A DNA stretch of 64,000 nucleotides from Hujiaoplasma nucleasis (GTDB taxonomy: Bacteria > Bacillota_I > Bacilli_A > Izemoplasmatales > Hujiaoplasmataceae). This document shows, in pieces, positions 35,492 through 45,043 of the stretch. The notes below the pieces were generated by a model. The model was not told where the DNA came from. It saw only the letters and a program-made list of their open reading frames with translations, and made no database searches. How positions within the stretch are numbered: the first letter of the stretch is position 1; the number at the start of each line of letters is the position of its first letter. The position numbers and the translations under genes are program-made. The stretch is taken from positions 1,612,001-1,676,000 of the forward strand of contig NZ_CP051151.1 in the NCBI RefSeq assembly GCF_013745115.1, written 5' to 3'.

Positions 35492-36771
35492 AAAGACTAG
35501 TTATTGTTGGAACCCAATGGGGAGACGAAGGAAAAGGAAAAATCACTGATTTCTTAGCTCAAAATATGGATGTTGTTGTAAGATTCCAAGGTGGAAATAA
35601 TGCTGGTCATACAGTTGTATTTAACCATAAAAAACATAGTTTACATTTACTTCCAAGTGGTATTTTAAATCCGAAAATTATGAATATTATGGCTAATGGC
35701 ATGGTCATAAACCCTAAAGCATTGGTTGATGAACTAAGCAAAATTCAAGAATATCAATTAATAGTATCTGATAGAGCTCATGTAGTCTTACCATTTCATA
35801 TAGAATTAGATAAAGCAAAAGAATCCTCAAAAGGAAATTTAAAAATCGGCACAACCCATAAGGGTATTGGCCCAACTTATACAGATAAAGCTTCAAGAAT
35901 TGGCATGAGAATGAGTACATTTGTATCAGAAAAATTAATGCCCGAAAGATTAAAATCATTAATAGAATTAAAAAACATAGAATTGGTTAATCACCAAATT
36001 AAGCCATTATCATATGAAGAAGTATTAAAAGAGTATAGAGAGTATGCTAATCAAATTAGACCTTTAGTTAAAGATACATCAGTCTACCTAAATCAAGTGA
36101 TTGAAGATGATAAATTAGTTTTATTTGAAGGTGCTCAAGGAGTCTTATTATGTTTAGATCATGGTACATATCCTTATGTTACTTCAAGTTCTCCAACAGC
36201 AGCTTCAGTGCCTTTGAATACAGGAATTGCTCCTTGGTTAATTGACGGGGCAATAGGCGTAACTAAGGCATATACTACAAGAGTTGGGGAAGGTCCACTT
36301 CCAAGTGAAATTCATGGTGAATTAGCAGATCAAATTAGAATCAAAGGTAATGAATTCGGAACGACTACAGGTAGACCAAGAAGAATCGGTTGGTTAGATA
36401 CAGTGGTTTTAAAACATTCAAAAAGAGTGTCTGGTCTATCTTATTTGGCCATTACTTTGTTAGATGTTTTAACTGGTTTAGATACAATTAAAATAGTAAC
36501 TAATTATAATTTTAATGGAACGATTATAGATTCTATTCCTGCTGAAATTTCAGATTTTGATTCTTGTCAGCCAATAACGATTGAAACTCCAGGATGGAAA
36601 GAAGATATTACCCAAGTAAGATCATTTGAAGGACTACCAATAAATGCTAAAAAATACTTAAAACTAATAGAATCTCTAGTAGATGTCCCAATTGCTATTT
36701 TTAGTGTAGGACCTGATAGAAATCAAACCATCGTCATAAAAAACATCATTGGAGATGGAAAAGATGATTGA
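35488..36771 (+). CDS. purA: Adenylosuccinate synthetase
   Basis: Converts IMP and aspartate to adenylosuccinate with GTP, the first step of AMP formation. Full length at 427 aa. N-terminal GTQWGDEGKGKITDFLA is the GTP/phosphate loop with the catalytic Asp, followed by GGNNAGHTV; the GTTTGRPRRIGWLD segment is the IMP/aspartate-binding region. Stop is TGA. Overlaps the dehydrogenase gene by 4 bases and purB by 8, showing a tight operon. GGAGG lies just upstream of the start. Confidence 0.97.
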   Translation: MKRLVIVGTQWGDEGKGKITDFLAQNMDVVVRFQGGNNAGHTVVFNHKKHSLHLLPSGILNPKIMNIMANGMVINPKALVDELSKIQEYQLIVSDRAHVVLPFHIELDKAKESSKGNLKIGTTHKGIGPTYTDKASRIGMRMSTFVSEKLMPERLKSLIELKNIELVNHQIKPLSYEEVLKEYREYANQIRPLVKDTSVYLNQVIEDDKLVLFEGAQGVLLCLDHGTYPYVTSSSPTAASVPLNTGIAPWLIDGAIGVTKAYTTRVGEGPLPSEIHGELADQIRIKGNEFGTTTGRPRRIGWLDTVVLKHSKRVSGLSYLAITLLDVLTGLDTIKIVTNYNFNGTIIDSIPAEISDFDSCQPITIETPGWKEDITQVRSFEGLPINAKKYLKLIESLVDVPIAIFSVGPDRNQTIVIKNIIGDGKDD

Positions 36772-38053
36772 ACGTTATCAAAGAAAAGTCTTGAAAGATT
36801 TGTGGAGTGATCAACATAAACTTGAATGTTTTTTGCAAGTTGAACTTGCAAATTGCTATGCATGGATGAAAGATGGGTTATTTTCTAAGGAAGAGTTTGA
36901 ATTATTAAAGAAAGCTAAAGTAAATCCTATGAGAGTATTAGAGATTGAAGAAGAGACTAAACATGATGTTGTTGCATTTATTAAGGCAGTATCAGAAAAT
37001 CTTGGAGAAGAAAAAAAATGGCTCCACTATGGCTTGACCTCTACAGATGTTGTGGATAGTGCTTATGCTTTAATATTTAAGAAAGTCAATCAAATTATTC
37101 TTCAAGATATTGATGATTTTATGGCTGTTTTAAAAGAAAAAGCTTTCCTATATAAAAAAACACCTATCATGGGTAGAACACATGGAATGCATGCTGAAAT
37201 TACAACATTGGGTATGAAGTTTGCTTTATGGTATGAAGACTTTAAAAGGTTAAAACATAAATTTCAATTAGCTTCTCAAGAAATAGAAGTCATTAAATTA
37301 TCTGGTGCTGTAGGTACTTATAGTACAAGTCATCCTAATATTCAAAAAGTTGCAGCTGAATATTTGGATCTAGAAGAATCTATCATAGCAACCCAAACCT
37401 TACAAAGAGACAGGCACGCTTTTTATTTATCGGTATTAGGACTGATTGGTTCTGAACTAGAAAAAATAGCGACTGAAATTAGGCATCTTTCAAGAAGTGA
37501 GTTAAGAGAAGTATCTGAAGCATTTTCTTCTAAGCAAAAAGGGTCATCTGCTATGCCGCATAAAAAAAATCCTATTTTATCAGAAAATATATGTGGTTTA
37601 GCAAGAGTATTAAGAGGATATATGCATACTGCCTTTGAAAATATTTCTTTATGGCATGAGAGAGATATATCTCACTCATCTACAGAAAGAATAATAATGC
37701 CTGATGCGACCACTTTGTTAGATTTTATGTTAGTGAGATACACTAAGACTATAAGAAGTTTGGTGGTTTATGAAGATAAAATGATTAACAATATTGAATC
37801 CTCATTAGGTTTATATGCTAGTCAAAAAGTAATGAATGCATTAGTAGATAGGGGAATGGATCGCCTGAGTGTCCATGATTATATTCAAAAATTAGCTAGA
37901 AAAGTTGAAGAAGAAAATAGACATCTAAAAGATATTATTTTAGAAGACCAGTATTTGAAAACAATAATTGATGAATCAACTTTAAATAATTTATTTGATT
38001 ATCGTAATGCTTATCAGTACATTGAGCATATATTTAATAAAGTATTTCGTTAA
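36764..38053 (+). CDS. purB: Adenylosuccinate lyase
   Basis: Splits adenylosuccinate to AMP and fumarate, and the equivalent step with SAICAR. 429 aa. The fumarase/aspartase signature SAMPHKKNPILSEN is intact (about residues 258-271), as is TSTDVVDSAY. I start at ATG 36764 (MIERYQRK), 9 bases after GGAG; the TTG at 36749 seen in the longest frame has no ribosome site. Its start overlaps the purA end. It closes the unit at a bidirectional terminator, so only the IMP-to-AMP branch is encoded here; the inosine branch is not in view. Confidence 0.96.
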   Translation: MIERYQRKVLKDLWSDQHKLECFLQVELANCYAWMKDGLFSKEEFELLKKAKVNPMRVLEIEEETKHDVVAFIKAVSENLGEEKKWLHYGLTSTDVVDSAYALIFKKVNQIILQDIDDFMAVLKEKAFLYKKTPIMGRTHGMHAEITTLGMKFALWYEDFKRLKHKFQLASQEIEVIKLSGAVGTYSTSHPNIQKVAAEYLDLEESIIATQTLQRDRHAFYLSVLGLIGSELEKIATEIRHLSRSELREVSEAFSSKQKGSSAMPHKKNPILSENICGLARVLRGYMHTAFENISLWHERDISHSSTERIIMPDATTLLDFMLVRYTKTIRSLVVYEDKMINNIESSLGLYASQKVMNALVDRGMDRLSVHDYIQKLARKVEEENRHLKDIILEDQYLKTIIDESTLNNLFDYRNAYQYIEHIFNKVFR

Positions 38054-38060
38054 AAAAAAT

Positions 38061-38094
38061 AAGCTTTAGAAATTCTTAATGAATTCTAAAGCTT
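38061..38094. terminator. Bidirectional terminator between purB and the rhomboid gene
   Basis: Perfect 11-bp stem AAGCTTTAGAA with TTCTAAAGCTT. A run on one side and T run on the other, so it works on both strands between two convergent genes. Confidence 0.88.
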
Positions 38095-38099
38095 TTATT

Positions 38100-38795
38100 T
38101 TAATGAATGTAGATATCATCATCACTAATATCATCGTGATCAATGATGTTTGGATCTTGGTAGGTTTTCTTTTTATAGAACATAGGGTGATCCATATTTT
38201 TAAAGAGTAATAATCTCATGATTGCAAAACCAGTAATAAAACCACCTAGATGTCCTAAGACAGAAATATTGGGCATAAGCAAAGTGAATATCAAGTTAAT
38301 AAAAACCAAACTTCTAATACTTCTAATTGAATATGGATTAAACCATGAACTTTTGACATAAGTGAGAAGTAACAAGGCACCTAAAACACCAAATAATGCC
38401 CCACTCGCACCTATAGTAACAGTATTTTCTGCACCAAATAACCATACCAACAAGGAACCTCCTAAACCACTTAACAAATATAATATACTGTATTTAAACT
38501 TACCAAGCATTGTTTCCAAAGAACTACCTAATTGATATAGAAAATAAGAATTAGCCAAAAAGTGAATAATACTACCATGTAAGAACATAGAAGTAAATAA
38601 TCTAAAATACTCTTGGTCTTGGTTAATCTTTGAAGGGAGTAAACCACCCCACCTAATTAGATTGATTAAGGAAAAACCTCCAGTAAATATCACAACAAAC
38701 AACATTATCGTATTTAGTATTAATAATATTAAACTTACAGGATATTTTTTATAATATATTTTAAATTTGTCTAATAAAGACGTGTACATAAACAT
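38100..38795 (-). CDS. Rhomboid family intramembrane serine protease
   Basis: Six-helix membrane protease (about 230 aa). The catalytic Ser in GASGALFG and the catalytic His in LGHLGGFI are both present, spaced as in GlpG-type rhomboids. The expected FLHGSIIHFLANSYFLY segment is also there. The first codons contain several in-frame ATGs (38798, 38795, 38789); with AAAGG as ribosome site the 38795 start is my choice but others are possible. It follows fabZ by 61 bases on the same strand and has a TATAAT-like box in between, so it may be separately transcribed. Substrate unknown. Confidence 0.85.
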   Translation of the reverse strand: MFMYTSLLDKFKIYYKKYPVSLILLILNTIMLFVVIFTGGFSLINLIRWGGLLPSKINQDQEYFRLFTSMFLHGSIIHFLANSYFLYQLGSSLETMLGKFKYSILYLLSGLGGSLLVWLFGAENTVTIGASGALFGVLGALLLLTYVKSSWFNPYSIRSIRSLVFINLIFTLLMPNISVLGHLGGFITGFAIMRLLLFKNMDHPMFYKKKTYQDPNIIDHDDISDDDIYIH

Positions 38796-38856
38796 CATCA
38801 ACCTTTCAAATATATATTATACAATAATATTTGTGATGATTAAATGAATATACATT

Positions 38857-39282
38857 TTAACCAATTGCAAATTTTATTATTGCCTTACATACAATTACAT
38901 CATTGACAGTTGCAATACACTCAGCAATACCTAAAGCACCCTTTCTTTTGATCACTCTTGAATCTAATTTAAGTTGATCACCTGGAATCACTTTTTGCTT
39001 AAATTTGCACTGATCTATGCCAGCAAAATAAGCTATTTTATTTTTGTGTTCTTCCATGGATAAAATAGTTACAGCGCCGGTTTGGGCTAAAGCTTCAACG
39101 ATTAATACCCCAGGCATGATATGCTCTTGAGGAAAATGTCCGGTGAATATATGTTCATTCGCAGATACGTTTTTAATACCAACTGCTGATTCACCAGGTT
39201 TTAAATCAATGATTCTGTCAACCAATAGAAATGGATATCTATGGGGTATTATTTCTTGAATTTGATTACTGTTGAGCTCCAT
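38857..39282 (-). CDS. fabZ: 3-hydroxyacyl-ACP dehydratase FabZ
   Basis: Dehydrates 3-hydroxyacyl-ACP in fatty acid elongation. 141 aa from ATG 39282 (strong GAGGAGG upstream); a longer frame exists but ignores that site. Hot-dog fold with PHRYPFLLVDRI and catalytic His49 and Glu63 (GHFPQEHIMPGVLIVEALAQ). It is the last gene of the FASII operon and overlaps fabF by 17 bases. No FabA-type isomerase is visible, so any unsaturated fatty acids would need another route. Confidence 0.95.
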   Translation of the reverse strand: MELNSNQIQEIIPHRYPFLLVDRIIDLKPGESAVGIKNVSANEHIFTGHFPQEHIMPGVLIVEALAQTGAVTILSMEEHKNKIAYFAGIDQCKFKQKVIPGDQLKLDSRVIKRKGALGIAECIATVNDVIVCKAIIKFAIG

Positions 39283-40528
39283 TTGTTTCCTCCTCAAATT
39301 TTTTAAAAATAATTGTTGCATTATGTCCACCAAAGCCCAAACTATTGCTTAAAGCATAGTTTATTTTTTTATTGACGGCTTTAGCTAATGTATAATTTAA
39401 ATCACATAAGGGATCTAGAATTTTAGTATTGATAGTTGGTGGTATGATATCATTTTTACATGCTAATAGTGTAAACAAGGCTTCAACCGCACCAGAAGCT
39501 CCTAATAAATGTCCTGTCATTGACTTAGTGCTAGATATATTTAGTTTGTATGCATGTTCTTTAAAAGCTTCCTTAATAGCTAAAGTTTCAACTTGATCAT
39601 TCAATGGAGTGCTTGTTCCATGGGCGTTAATATAATCAATATCTTCAGTTCCAATAGAAGCATCTTTTAAGGCTAATAACATACTATCTCTAGCCCCTTT
39701 TCCCTCAAGATCAGGACTCGTGATATGACTAGCATCAGAAGTCGTGGCATAACCAATGATTTCACCATATATTTTTGCATTTCTAGCTTTCGCGTGTTCA
39801 TAAGATTCTAAAACAAGAGTTGCTGCACCTTCTCCCATAACGAAACCAGAACGATTAACATCGAAAGGAATACTTGCATAATCCTTGCTTTTTTCCTTGC
39901 TTAAGGCTTGCATAATTGAAAAACCCCAGATTCCAATTGGAATGACAGTTGCTTCACTACCGCCGGTGATAACTGTATCTAAATAACCATCTCTAATAGC
40001 TCTAAATGCTTCTCCTATGGTATTTGTTCCACTGGCACAAGCAGTTACATGTGAAATCGACGGACCGTGTATACCGTGCTTAATAGCTATATGGCCAGCA
40101 GCTAAGTTAATTATAGCTGAAGGAATGAAATAAGGACTCATTCTATTATATCCTCTTTCCAGACCTCTTGTGTTTTGATTAGCAATAGTCTCTAAGCCAC
40201 CTATTCCTGATGCGTAATAGACACCAACTCTATGGGTGTCTTCCTTTGAAAAATCAAGTTTAGAATCTTCAATCGCTTCATCAGAAGCCACAATGGCTAA
40301 TTGAATAAAACGATCCATCTTTTTTAAGTCTTTTATATTGAATTTCTGACTTAAATCATAATTCTTTATTTCACCAGCTAGGGTTACATCATCTTGACTA
40401 GCATCATAGTGTGAAATTATATCTATACCATTTTTACCAGCAATTGCATTTTTCCATGTAGTTTTTGCATCGTTGCCTATTGGCGTTATTGCGCCAATTC
40501 CCGTAATAACAACTCGTCTCTTACTCAT
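39266..40528 (-). CDS. fabF: 3-oxoacyl-ACP synthase II FabF
   Basis: Elongating condensing enzyme (420 aa). The Cys-His-His triad is in place: Cys164 (TACASGTN), His303 (NAHGTSTPLND) and His340 (SMTGHLLGASG). It shares one base with fabG's end (TAATG-like junction) and overlaps fabZ. Only one elongation synthase is present besides FabH. Confidence 0.96.
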   Translation of the reverse strand: MSKRRVVITGIGAITPIGNDAKTTWKNAIAGKNGIDIISHYDASQDDVTLAGEIKNYDLSQKFNIKDLKKMDRFIQLAIVASDEAIEDSKLDFSKEDTHRVGVYYASGIGGLETIANQNTRGLERGYNRMSPYFIPSAIINLAAGHIAIKHGIHGPSISHVTACASGTNTIGEAFRAIRDGYLDTVITGGSEATVIPIGIWGFSIMQALSKEKSKDYASIPFDVNRSGFVMGEGAATLVLESYEHAKARNAKIYGEIIGYATTSDASHITSPDLEGKGARDSMLLALKDASIGTEDIDYINAHGTSTPLNDQVETLAIKEAFKEHAYKLNISSTKSMTGHLLGASGAVEALFTLLACKNDIIPPTINTKILDPLCDLNYTLAKAVNKKINYALSNSLGFGGHNATIIFKKFEEETNGAQQ

Positions 40529-41265
40529 TAAAGCATTCCCCCATTCACCGAGATAGTCTGACCAGTAATATAAGACGCTTTATCACTGGCTAAAAACACA
40601 CATAAATCAGCGATATCCTCAGCTTTTCCTAACCTATTAAGAGGAATTTGCTTTAGATAGTATTCTTTAACTGATTCAGATAATTGATCTGTCATTTCGG
40701 TTTCAATAAAACCGGGAGCGATAGTGTTGACCCTTACATTTCTTGAAGCAAACTCTTTTGCTAAAGATTTGCTAAGGCCAATAATACCAGCCTTAGAAGC
40801 GACATAATTGCTTTGACCAGGATTACCTATTAAAGCAACAACAGAAGAAATATTAATAATAGATCCTTGTCTATTTTTTAATAAGTATTTTGACACATGT
40901 TTACACATATTCCAAGTACCTTTTAAATTAACATTAATGACATCATCAAAATCATTTTCCTTCATTCTTAAAATGAGATTATCTTTTGTTATGCCTGAAT
41001 TGTTAATTAAAACATCTATTTGACCAAATTTTTCAATGGTTTTCTCTATTAAAATTTGTGCCTGATTAAAGTCTGATACATTGGCTTGGACAATTAAGGA
41101 TTCTCCACCTAATGACTGAATTTCATTAGCGAGTAATTTAGCTTTTTCTTCAGAGTGATTGTAATTAATCACCACATTATAATTCTCTTTAGCAAAGGCT
41201 AAAGCAATTGCCTTGCCTATGCCTCGACTAGCTCCAGTGATTAAAACTGTTTTTTTATTTTCCAT
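40528..41265 (-). CDS. fabG: 3-oxoacyl-ACP reductase FabG
   Basis: NADPH-dependent reductase of the SDR family (245 aa). GASRGIG cofactor motif near residue 11, catalytic Ser in INISSVVAL and Tyr/Lys in SNYVASKAG, and the C-terminal GGML. Overlaps fabD by 11 bases; GGAGG lies inside the fabD end. Confidence 0.96.
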   Translation of the reverse strand: MENKKTVLITGASRGIGKAIALAFAKENYNVVINYNHSEEKAKLLANEIQSLGGESLIVQANVSDFNQAQILIEKTIEKFGQIDVLINNSGITKDNLILRMKENDFDDVINVNLKGTWNMCKHVSKYLLKNRQGSIINISSVVALIGNPGQSNYVASKAGIIGLSKSLAKEFASRNVRVNTIAPGFIETEMTDQLSESVKEYYLKQIPLNRLGKAEDIADLCVFLASDKASYITGQTISVNGGML

Positions 41266-42187
41266 GTCTTTCCTCCAATGTTTTTACTAAAGTATTTAAT
41301 GATTCCTTGTTTTCCACAAATAAGGTAGTCATCTGATTGTTAATTTTCTTGACAAATGATGATAGGGTTCTCTTTGGACCAATTTCAATAAATGTGTCTA
41401 TACCTTGATTGACTAGTTCATTTACAATTTGATAAAATTTTACGCTGTGATTTATTTGTTTAGCCATAACATCTTTAATGTTACCATCAAAGAGTTTGCC
41501 AGTTAAATTTACATATAAATGGTAGATAGGATTATTTAAATTAATGGTCTTTAAATAATCACTGAAATTTTTGGCAGCCTTATTCATTAATGGAGAATGA
41601 AAAGCACCACTAGTATTTAACTCAATAATTCTTTTAGCACCATGCTCTTTAGCTAAAACAGAAATCTCATCGACTGCTTGAGATTCACCACTTATCACCA
41701 ATTGACTTGGTGTATTATAATTGGCAATTGTTACTTCTTTTCCTGAATCATCTATTAAATTCTGAAGAATAATTGGATCAAGATTTAATACAGCTGCCAT
41801 TTTTCCCTTAGTATTAATACTTGCTTCTTCCATAAATATAGCTCTATTTTTAACTATATTTAGTCCTTGCTCAAAATCAAAAACTTGATTATGTAAATAA
41901 GCACCATATTCTCCTAAACTTAAACCAAAACTGTATATTGCTTCAACATGATACTCTTTAAGTAATTTTAGGATTGCGTGATACATAGTAAACATACATA
42001 CTTGAGTATATTTCGTTTGGTGAAGTCTAGTATCATCATTAAAGATAATATCTCTTATAGGGTATTGGGTAATACTTTCTGCTTTAATAAAAATTTCTCT
42101 AACAATATCATAAGAATCATATAGATCTCTACCCATGTCTCTATATTCTGAGCCTTGGCCTGAAAACATAAATGCAATTTTATTCAT
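41255..42187 (-). CDS. fabD: Malonyl-CoA:ACP transacylase FabD
   Basis: Loads malonyl groups on ACP (310 aa). FMFSGQGSEY at the N-terminus, nucleophile Ser in FGLSLGEYGA, catalytic His in SGAFHSPLM, and IEIGPKRTLSSF near the C-terminus are all present. It shares one base with the end of fabK (TAATG) and overlaps fabG by 11 bases. Confidence 0.95.
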   Translation of the reverse strand: MNKIAFMFSGQGSEYRDMGRDLYDSYDIVREIFIKAESITQYPIRDIIFNDDTRLHQTKYTQVCMFTMYHAILKLLKEYHVEAIYSFGLSLGEYGAYLHNQVFDFEQGLNIVKNRAIFMEEASINTKGKMAAVLNLDPIILQNLIDDSGKEVTIANYNTPSQLVISGESQAVDEISVLAKEHGAKRIIELNTSGAFHSPLMNKAAKNFSDYLKTINLNNPIYHLYVNLTGKLFDGNIKDVMAKQINHSVKFYQIVNELVNQGIDTFIEIGPKRTLSSFVKKINNQMTTLFVENKESLNTLVKTLEERHGK

Positions 42188-43110
42188 TAGATTATTCCTT
42201 TATATACTAAACTGTTTTCAAATAAGTCTTTAAGAATTGCTTTGACAGGTCTGATTTCTTTCACTAATCCAGCTGACTGACCAGCCATGAAAGATCCTCT
42301 GTCTAAATCGCCATCAAAAACAGCTCTTCTTAAGGATCCTAAAGTTAATTTTTCTAGTTGTTCTAATGAAGCTTGTCCATATTTTGTAAGATCTAAATAC
42401 TCTCTAGACATTTGGTTTTTTAATACTCTTACAGGAGCACCAGTATGTCTACCGGTCACAACCGTAGAAGTATCCTTAGCTTTGATTACCATTTGTTTGT
42501 AGTTTTCATGAATCGGACATTCTTCACTAGCCAGTAAAACAGTGCCTATTTGAACACCTTTCGCTCCTAGAATAAAAGCAGCATCTAATCCTCTATGATC
42601 CGCTATACCTCCAGCTGCTATCACAGGGATACTTACAGCATCGACAACTTGAGGAATGAGAGTCATTGTAGAAGTTTCTCCTATATGCCCGCCTGCTTCA
42701 GTACCTTCAACCACTAAAGCATCAGCTCCTGATTTTTCCAATCTAATTGCAAAAGCAACTGAAGGAACAACAGGAATGACAATGATGCCAGCTTCTTTCC
42801 ATTTTTTCATATAGATACCAGGGCTACCCGCACCAGTAGTGACTATTTTGACGCCTTCTTCAATGACAACATCGCTTATATCTTTTGCGTGTGGGCTCAT
42901 AAGCATGATATTTACACCAAATGGTTTGTCTGTAAGTTCTTTAGTTTTTCTTATTTCTTCTCTAACTCTTTCAGGATCCCATCCTCCACAACCCACAAGA
43001 CCTAATCCACCTGCGTTTGATACTGCAGCCGCAAGTTGATGGGTGGCAATATTTGCCATACCTCCTTGGATAATCGGATATTCTATATTTAATAAATCTC
43101 TTAAGTCCAT
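42187..43110 (-). CDS. fabK: Enoyl-ACP reductase II FabK (FMN-dependent)
   Basis: Reduces enoyl-ACP (307 aa), the last step of each cycle. TIM-barrel of the nitronate monooxygenase/FabK family: PIIQGGMANIA start, VVEGTEAGGHIG (FMN phosphate/His site), PVIAAGGIADHRG, and GAKGVQIGT. It takes the place of FabI, which FASII inhibitors such as triclosan target, so the FabI drug target is absent from this operon. Located between fabH and fabD, the usual place in many Firmicutes. Confidence 0.93.
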   Translation of the reverse strand: MDLRDLLNIEYPIIQGGMANIATHQLAAAVSNAGGLGLVGCGGWDPERVREEIRKTKELTDKPFGVNIMLMSPHAKDISDVVIEEGVKIVTTGAGSPGIYMKKWKEAGIIVIPVVPSVAFAIRLEKSGADALVVEGTEAGGHIGETSTMTLIPQVVDAVSIPVIAAGGIADHRGLDAAFILGAKGVQIGTVLLASEECPIHENYKQMVIKAKDTSTVVTGRHTGAPVRVLKNQMSREYLDLTKYGQASLEQLEKLTLGSLRRAVFDGDLDRGSFMAGQSAGLVKEIRPVKAILKDLFENSLVYKGII

Positions 43111-43122
43111 AATAATTTTCTC

Positions 43123-44091
43123 CTAATATTCTATCAATGCACTTGCCCAGGTTAAGCCTCCACCAAAAGCAACAGTTGCAAATAAATTTCCTTTTTTAAT
43201 ATAACCTTTTTCAATAGCTTCATCGATAGCTATTGGGACACTCGCGGCAGAAGTATTTCCGTATTGGTCGATGTTTATATACATTTTATCCATATCAATA
43301 TTTAAATCTTTAGCTGCTTTTTGAATAATTCTTGAGTTGGCTTGATGAGCAACTATATAATTTAAATCACTAATCTCATGATTATTTCTTTCAAGTAATT
43401 CGTTCAAAGTTTTTGGCATCATTCTTGTTGCGAATTTAAAGACTTCTTTTCCATTCATATGAATATGATCTTGAGGACTTACTAGGTTTTCTTCAATAGA
43501 TTTTAAATCTGGGTTTTTACAATATAAAAGCATTTCTTCATCACCTTTAGAACCTGTAATGATGTCTTTAATATGGTTGTAATTGCTGGTGCCTATAATC
43601 ATAGCTCCAGCACCATCACCAAAGAGAACACAAGTATTTCTGTCCCGCCAATCTGTTAATCTTGATAAAGTTTCTGCACCAACGATTAAAGCCTTATGAT
43701 AAGCTTTGCTTTTAATCATCTTATCAGCAATTTGCATAGCATATAAAAATCCACTACAAGCTGCATTAATATCAAAAGCCATAATATTAGATATACCCAA
43801 TTTAGCTTGTAATAAATTGGCTACACCAGGGAAGGCGTAATCAGATGTTACAGTAGCTACAATAATTATATCTATTTCAGAAGCTTTGATATTGGCTGCT
43901 TTAATGGCTTTTAATGAAGCTTGATATGCTAAATCTAGAGTGGTTTCTCCAGTAGATATATGTCTTTGTTTGATGCCTGTTCTTGTAAAAATCCATTCAT
44001 CATTAGTATCCACAAATTGTTTCAAATCGTTATTACTGATAGTATTTTCAGGTAGATATCTACCTGTTCCTAATATTTTTGTATAAGTCAT
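43123..44091 (-). CDS. fabH: 3-oxoacyl-ACP synthase III FabH
   Basis: Starts fatty acid synthesis by condensing an acyl-CoA with malonyl-ACP (322 aa). Catalytic Cys112 (INAACSGFLYAMQ), His in AHQANSRI and Asn in YGNTSAAS. AGGAGG just upstream of the ATG confirms the start, which overlaps the accA end by 32 bases. It begins the fab segment after the acc genes. Confidence 0.95.
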   Translation of the reverse strand: MTYTKILGTGRYLPENTISNNDLKQFVDTNDEWIFTRTGIKQRHISTGETTLDLAYQASLKAIKAANIKASEIDIIIVATVTSDYAFPGVANLLQAKLGISNIMAFDINAACSGFLYAMQIADKMIKSKAYHKALIVGAETLSRLTDWRDRNTCVLFGDGAGAMIIGTSNYNHIKDIITGSKGDEEMLLYCKNPDLKSIEENLVSPQDHIHMNGKEVFKFATRMMPKTLNELLERNNHEISDLNYIVAHQANSRIIQKAAKDLNIDMDKMYINIDQYGNTSAASVPIAIDEAIEKGYIKKGNLFATVAFGGGLTWASALIEY

Positions 44092-45043
44092 TTTTAAAGC
44101 CTCCTAAATTGTCATAATTAAATCTCTGTAAGAAGCCAAAAGATCTTATTTTTGTATTTCTTTGATAAGATAAATCTGGACCACTCAATTGACTTAATTC
44201 TGTATATGCTTTGATAATGGCTTTTTTAGTTTTTTCAAAAACCGTCATCTTTTCTTGATGTGCACCACCAATAGGTTCCTTAATAATTTCATCAATAATA
44301 TTAAAATCTTTTAAATCTTTAGCTGTTAATTTCATTTCTTCGGCAGCTAAAGGAGCTTTGTTGGAATCTTTCCATAATATAGAAGCATAGCCTTCTGGGC
44401 TTAATATTGAAAATATTGCATTTTCAAGCATAAGCATCTTATTAGCAACCCCTATAGCCAAGGCGCCTCCACTACCACCTTCACCAATGACAATAGTAAT
44501 AATTGGAACATTTAATTGACTCATTTCTAGTAAATTATTGGCTATGGCTTGTCCTTGACCTCTTTCTTCAGCGCCTATACCTGGATATGCTCCTGGAGTA
44601 TCAATAAAAGAAATGATTGGTCTATGAAACTTTTCAGCTTGCTTCATCAGTCTTAATGCTTTACGATATCCTTCAGGATGTGGCATTGCAAAATTTCTAA
44701 TGATATTTTCTTCAGTTGTACTTCCCTTTTGTTGGGCAATAATGGTGAAAGCTATACCATCAAGAGTACCTATACCACCTATAATACTTGGATCATCTCT
44801 AAAGAGTCGATCACCGTGTAATTCTATAAAATCCTTAAATAGATATTCTATAAAATCGCATGCTTTTGGCCTTTGAGGATGTCTAGCCAATAAAACTTTA
44901 TCCCAAGCACTTAATTGACTCATTTCTGTTTCCTTGAATGAAGCAATTTCATTTTTAAGTTTTTCTATGGTTGAAGAATCTCCTAAGTCATTTATTTGTT
45001 TCTCCAAACTTAGTAGTTTCTTTTCTTTTTCTAATATATTCAT
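44060..45043 (-). CDS. accA: Acetyl-CoA carboxylase carboxyltransferase subunit alpha
   Basis: Alpha half of the carboxyltransferase that makes malonyl-CoA (327 aa). Family landmarks include HPQRPKACDFIEYLF, LHGDRLFRDDPSIIGGIG, FIDTPGAYPGIGAEERGQGQAI and GEGGSGGALAI. It follows accD by a 4-base overlap and overlaps the fabH start. Confidence 0.94.
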   Translation of the reverse strand: MNILEKEKKLLSLEKQINDLGDSSTIEKLKNEIASFKETEMSQLSAWDKVLLARHPQRPKACDFIEYLFKDFIELHGDRLFRDDPSIIGGIGTLDGIAFTIIAQQKGSTTEENIIRNFAMPHPEGYRKALRLMKQAEKFHRPIISFIDTPGAYPGIGAEERGQGQAIANNLLEMSQLNVPIITIVIGEGGSGGALAIGVANKMLMLENAIFSILSPEGYASILWKDSNKAPLAAEEMKLTAKDLKDFNIIDEIIKEPIGGAHQEKMTVFEKTKKAIIKAYTELSQLSGPDLSYQRNTKIRSFGFLQRFNYDNLGGFKNDLYKNIRNR

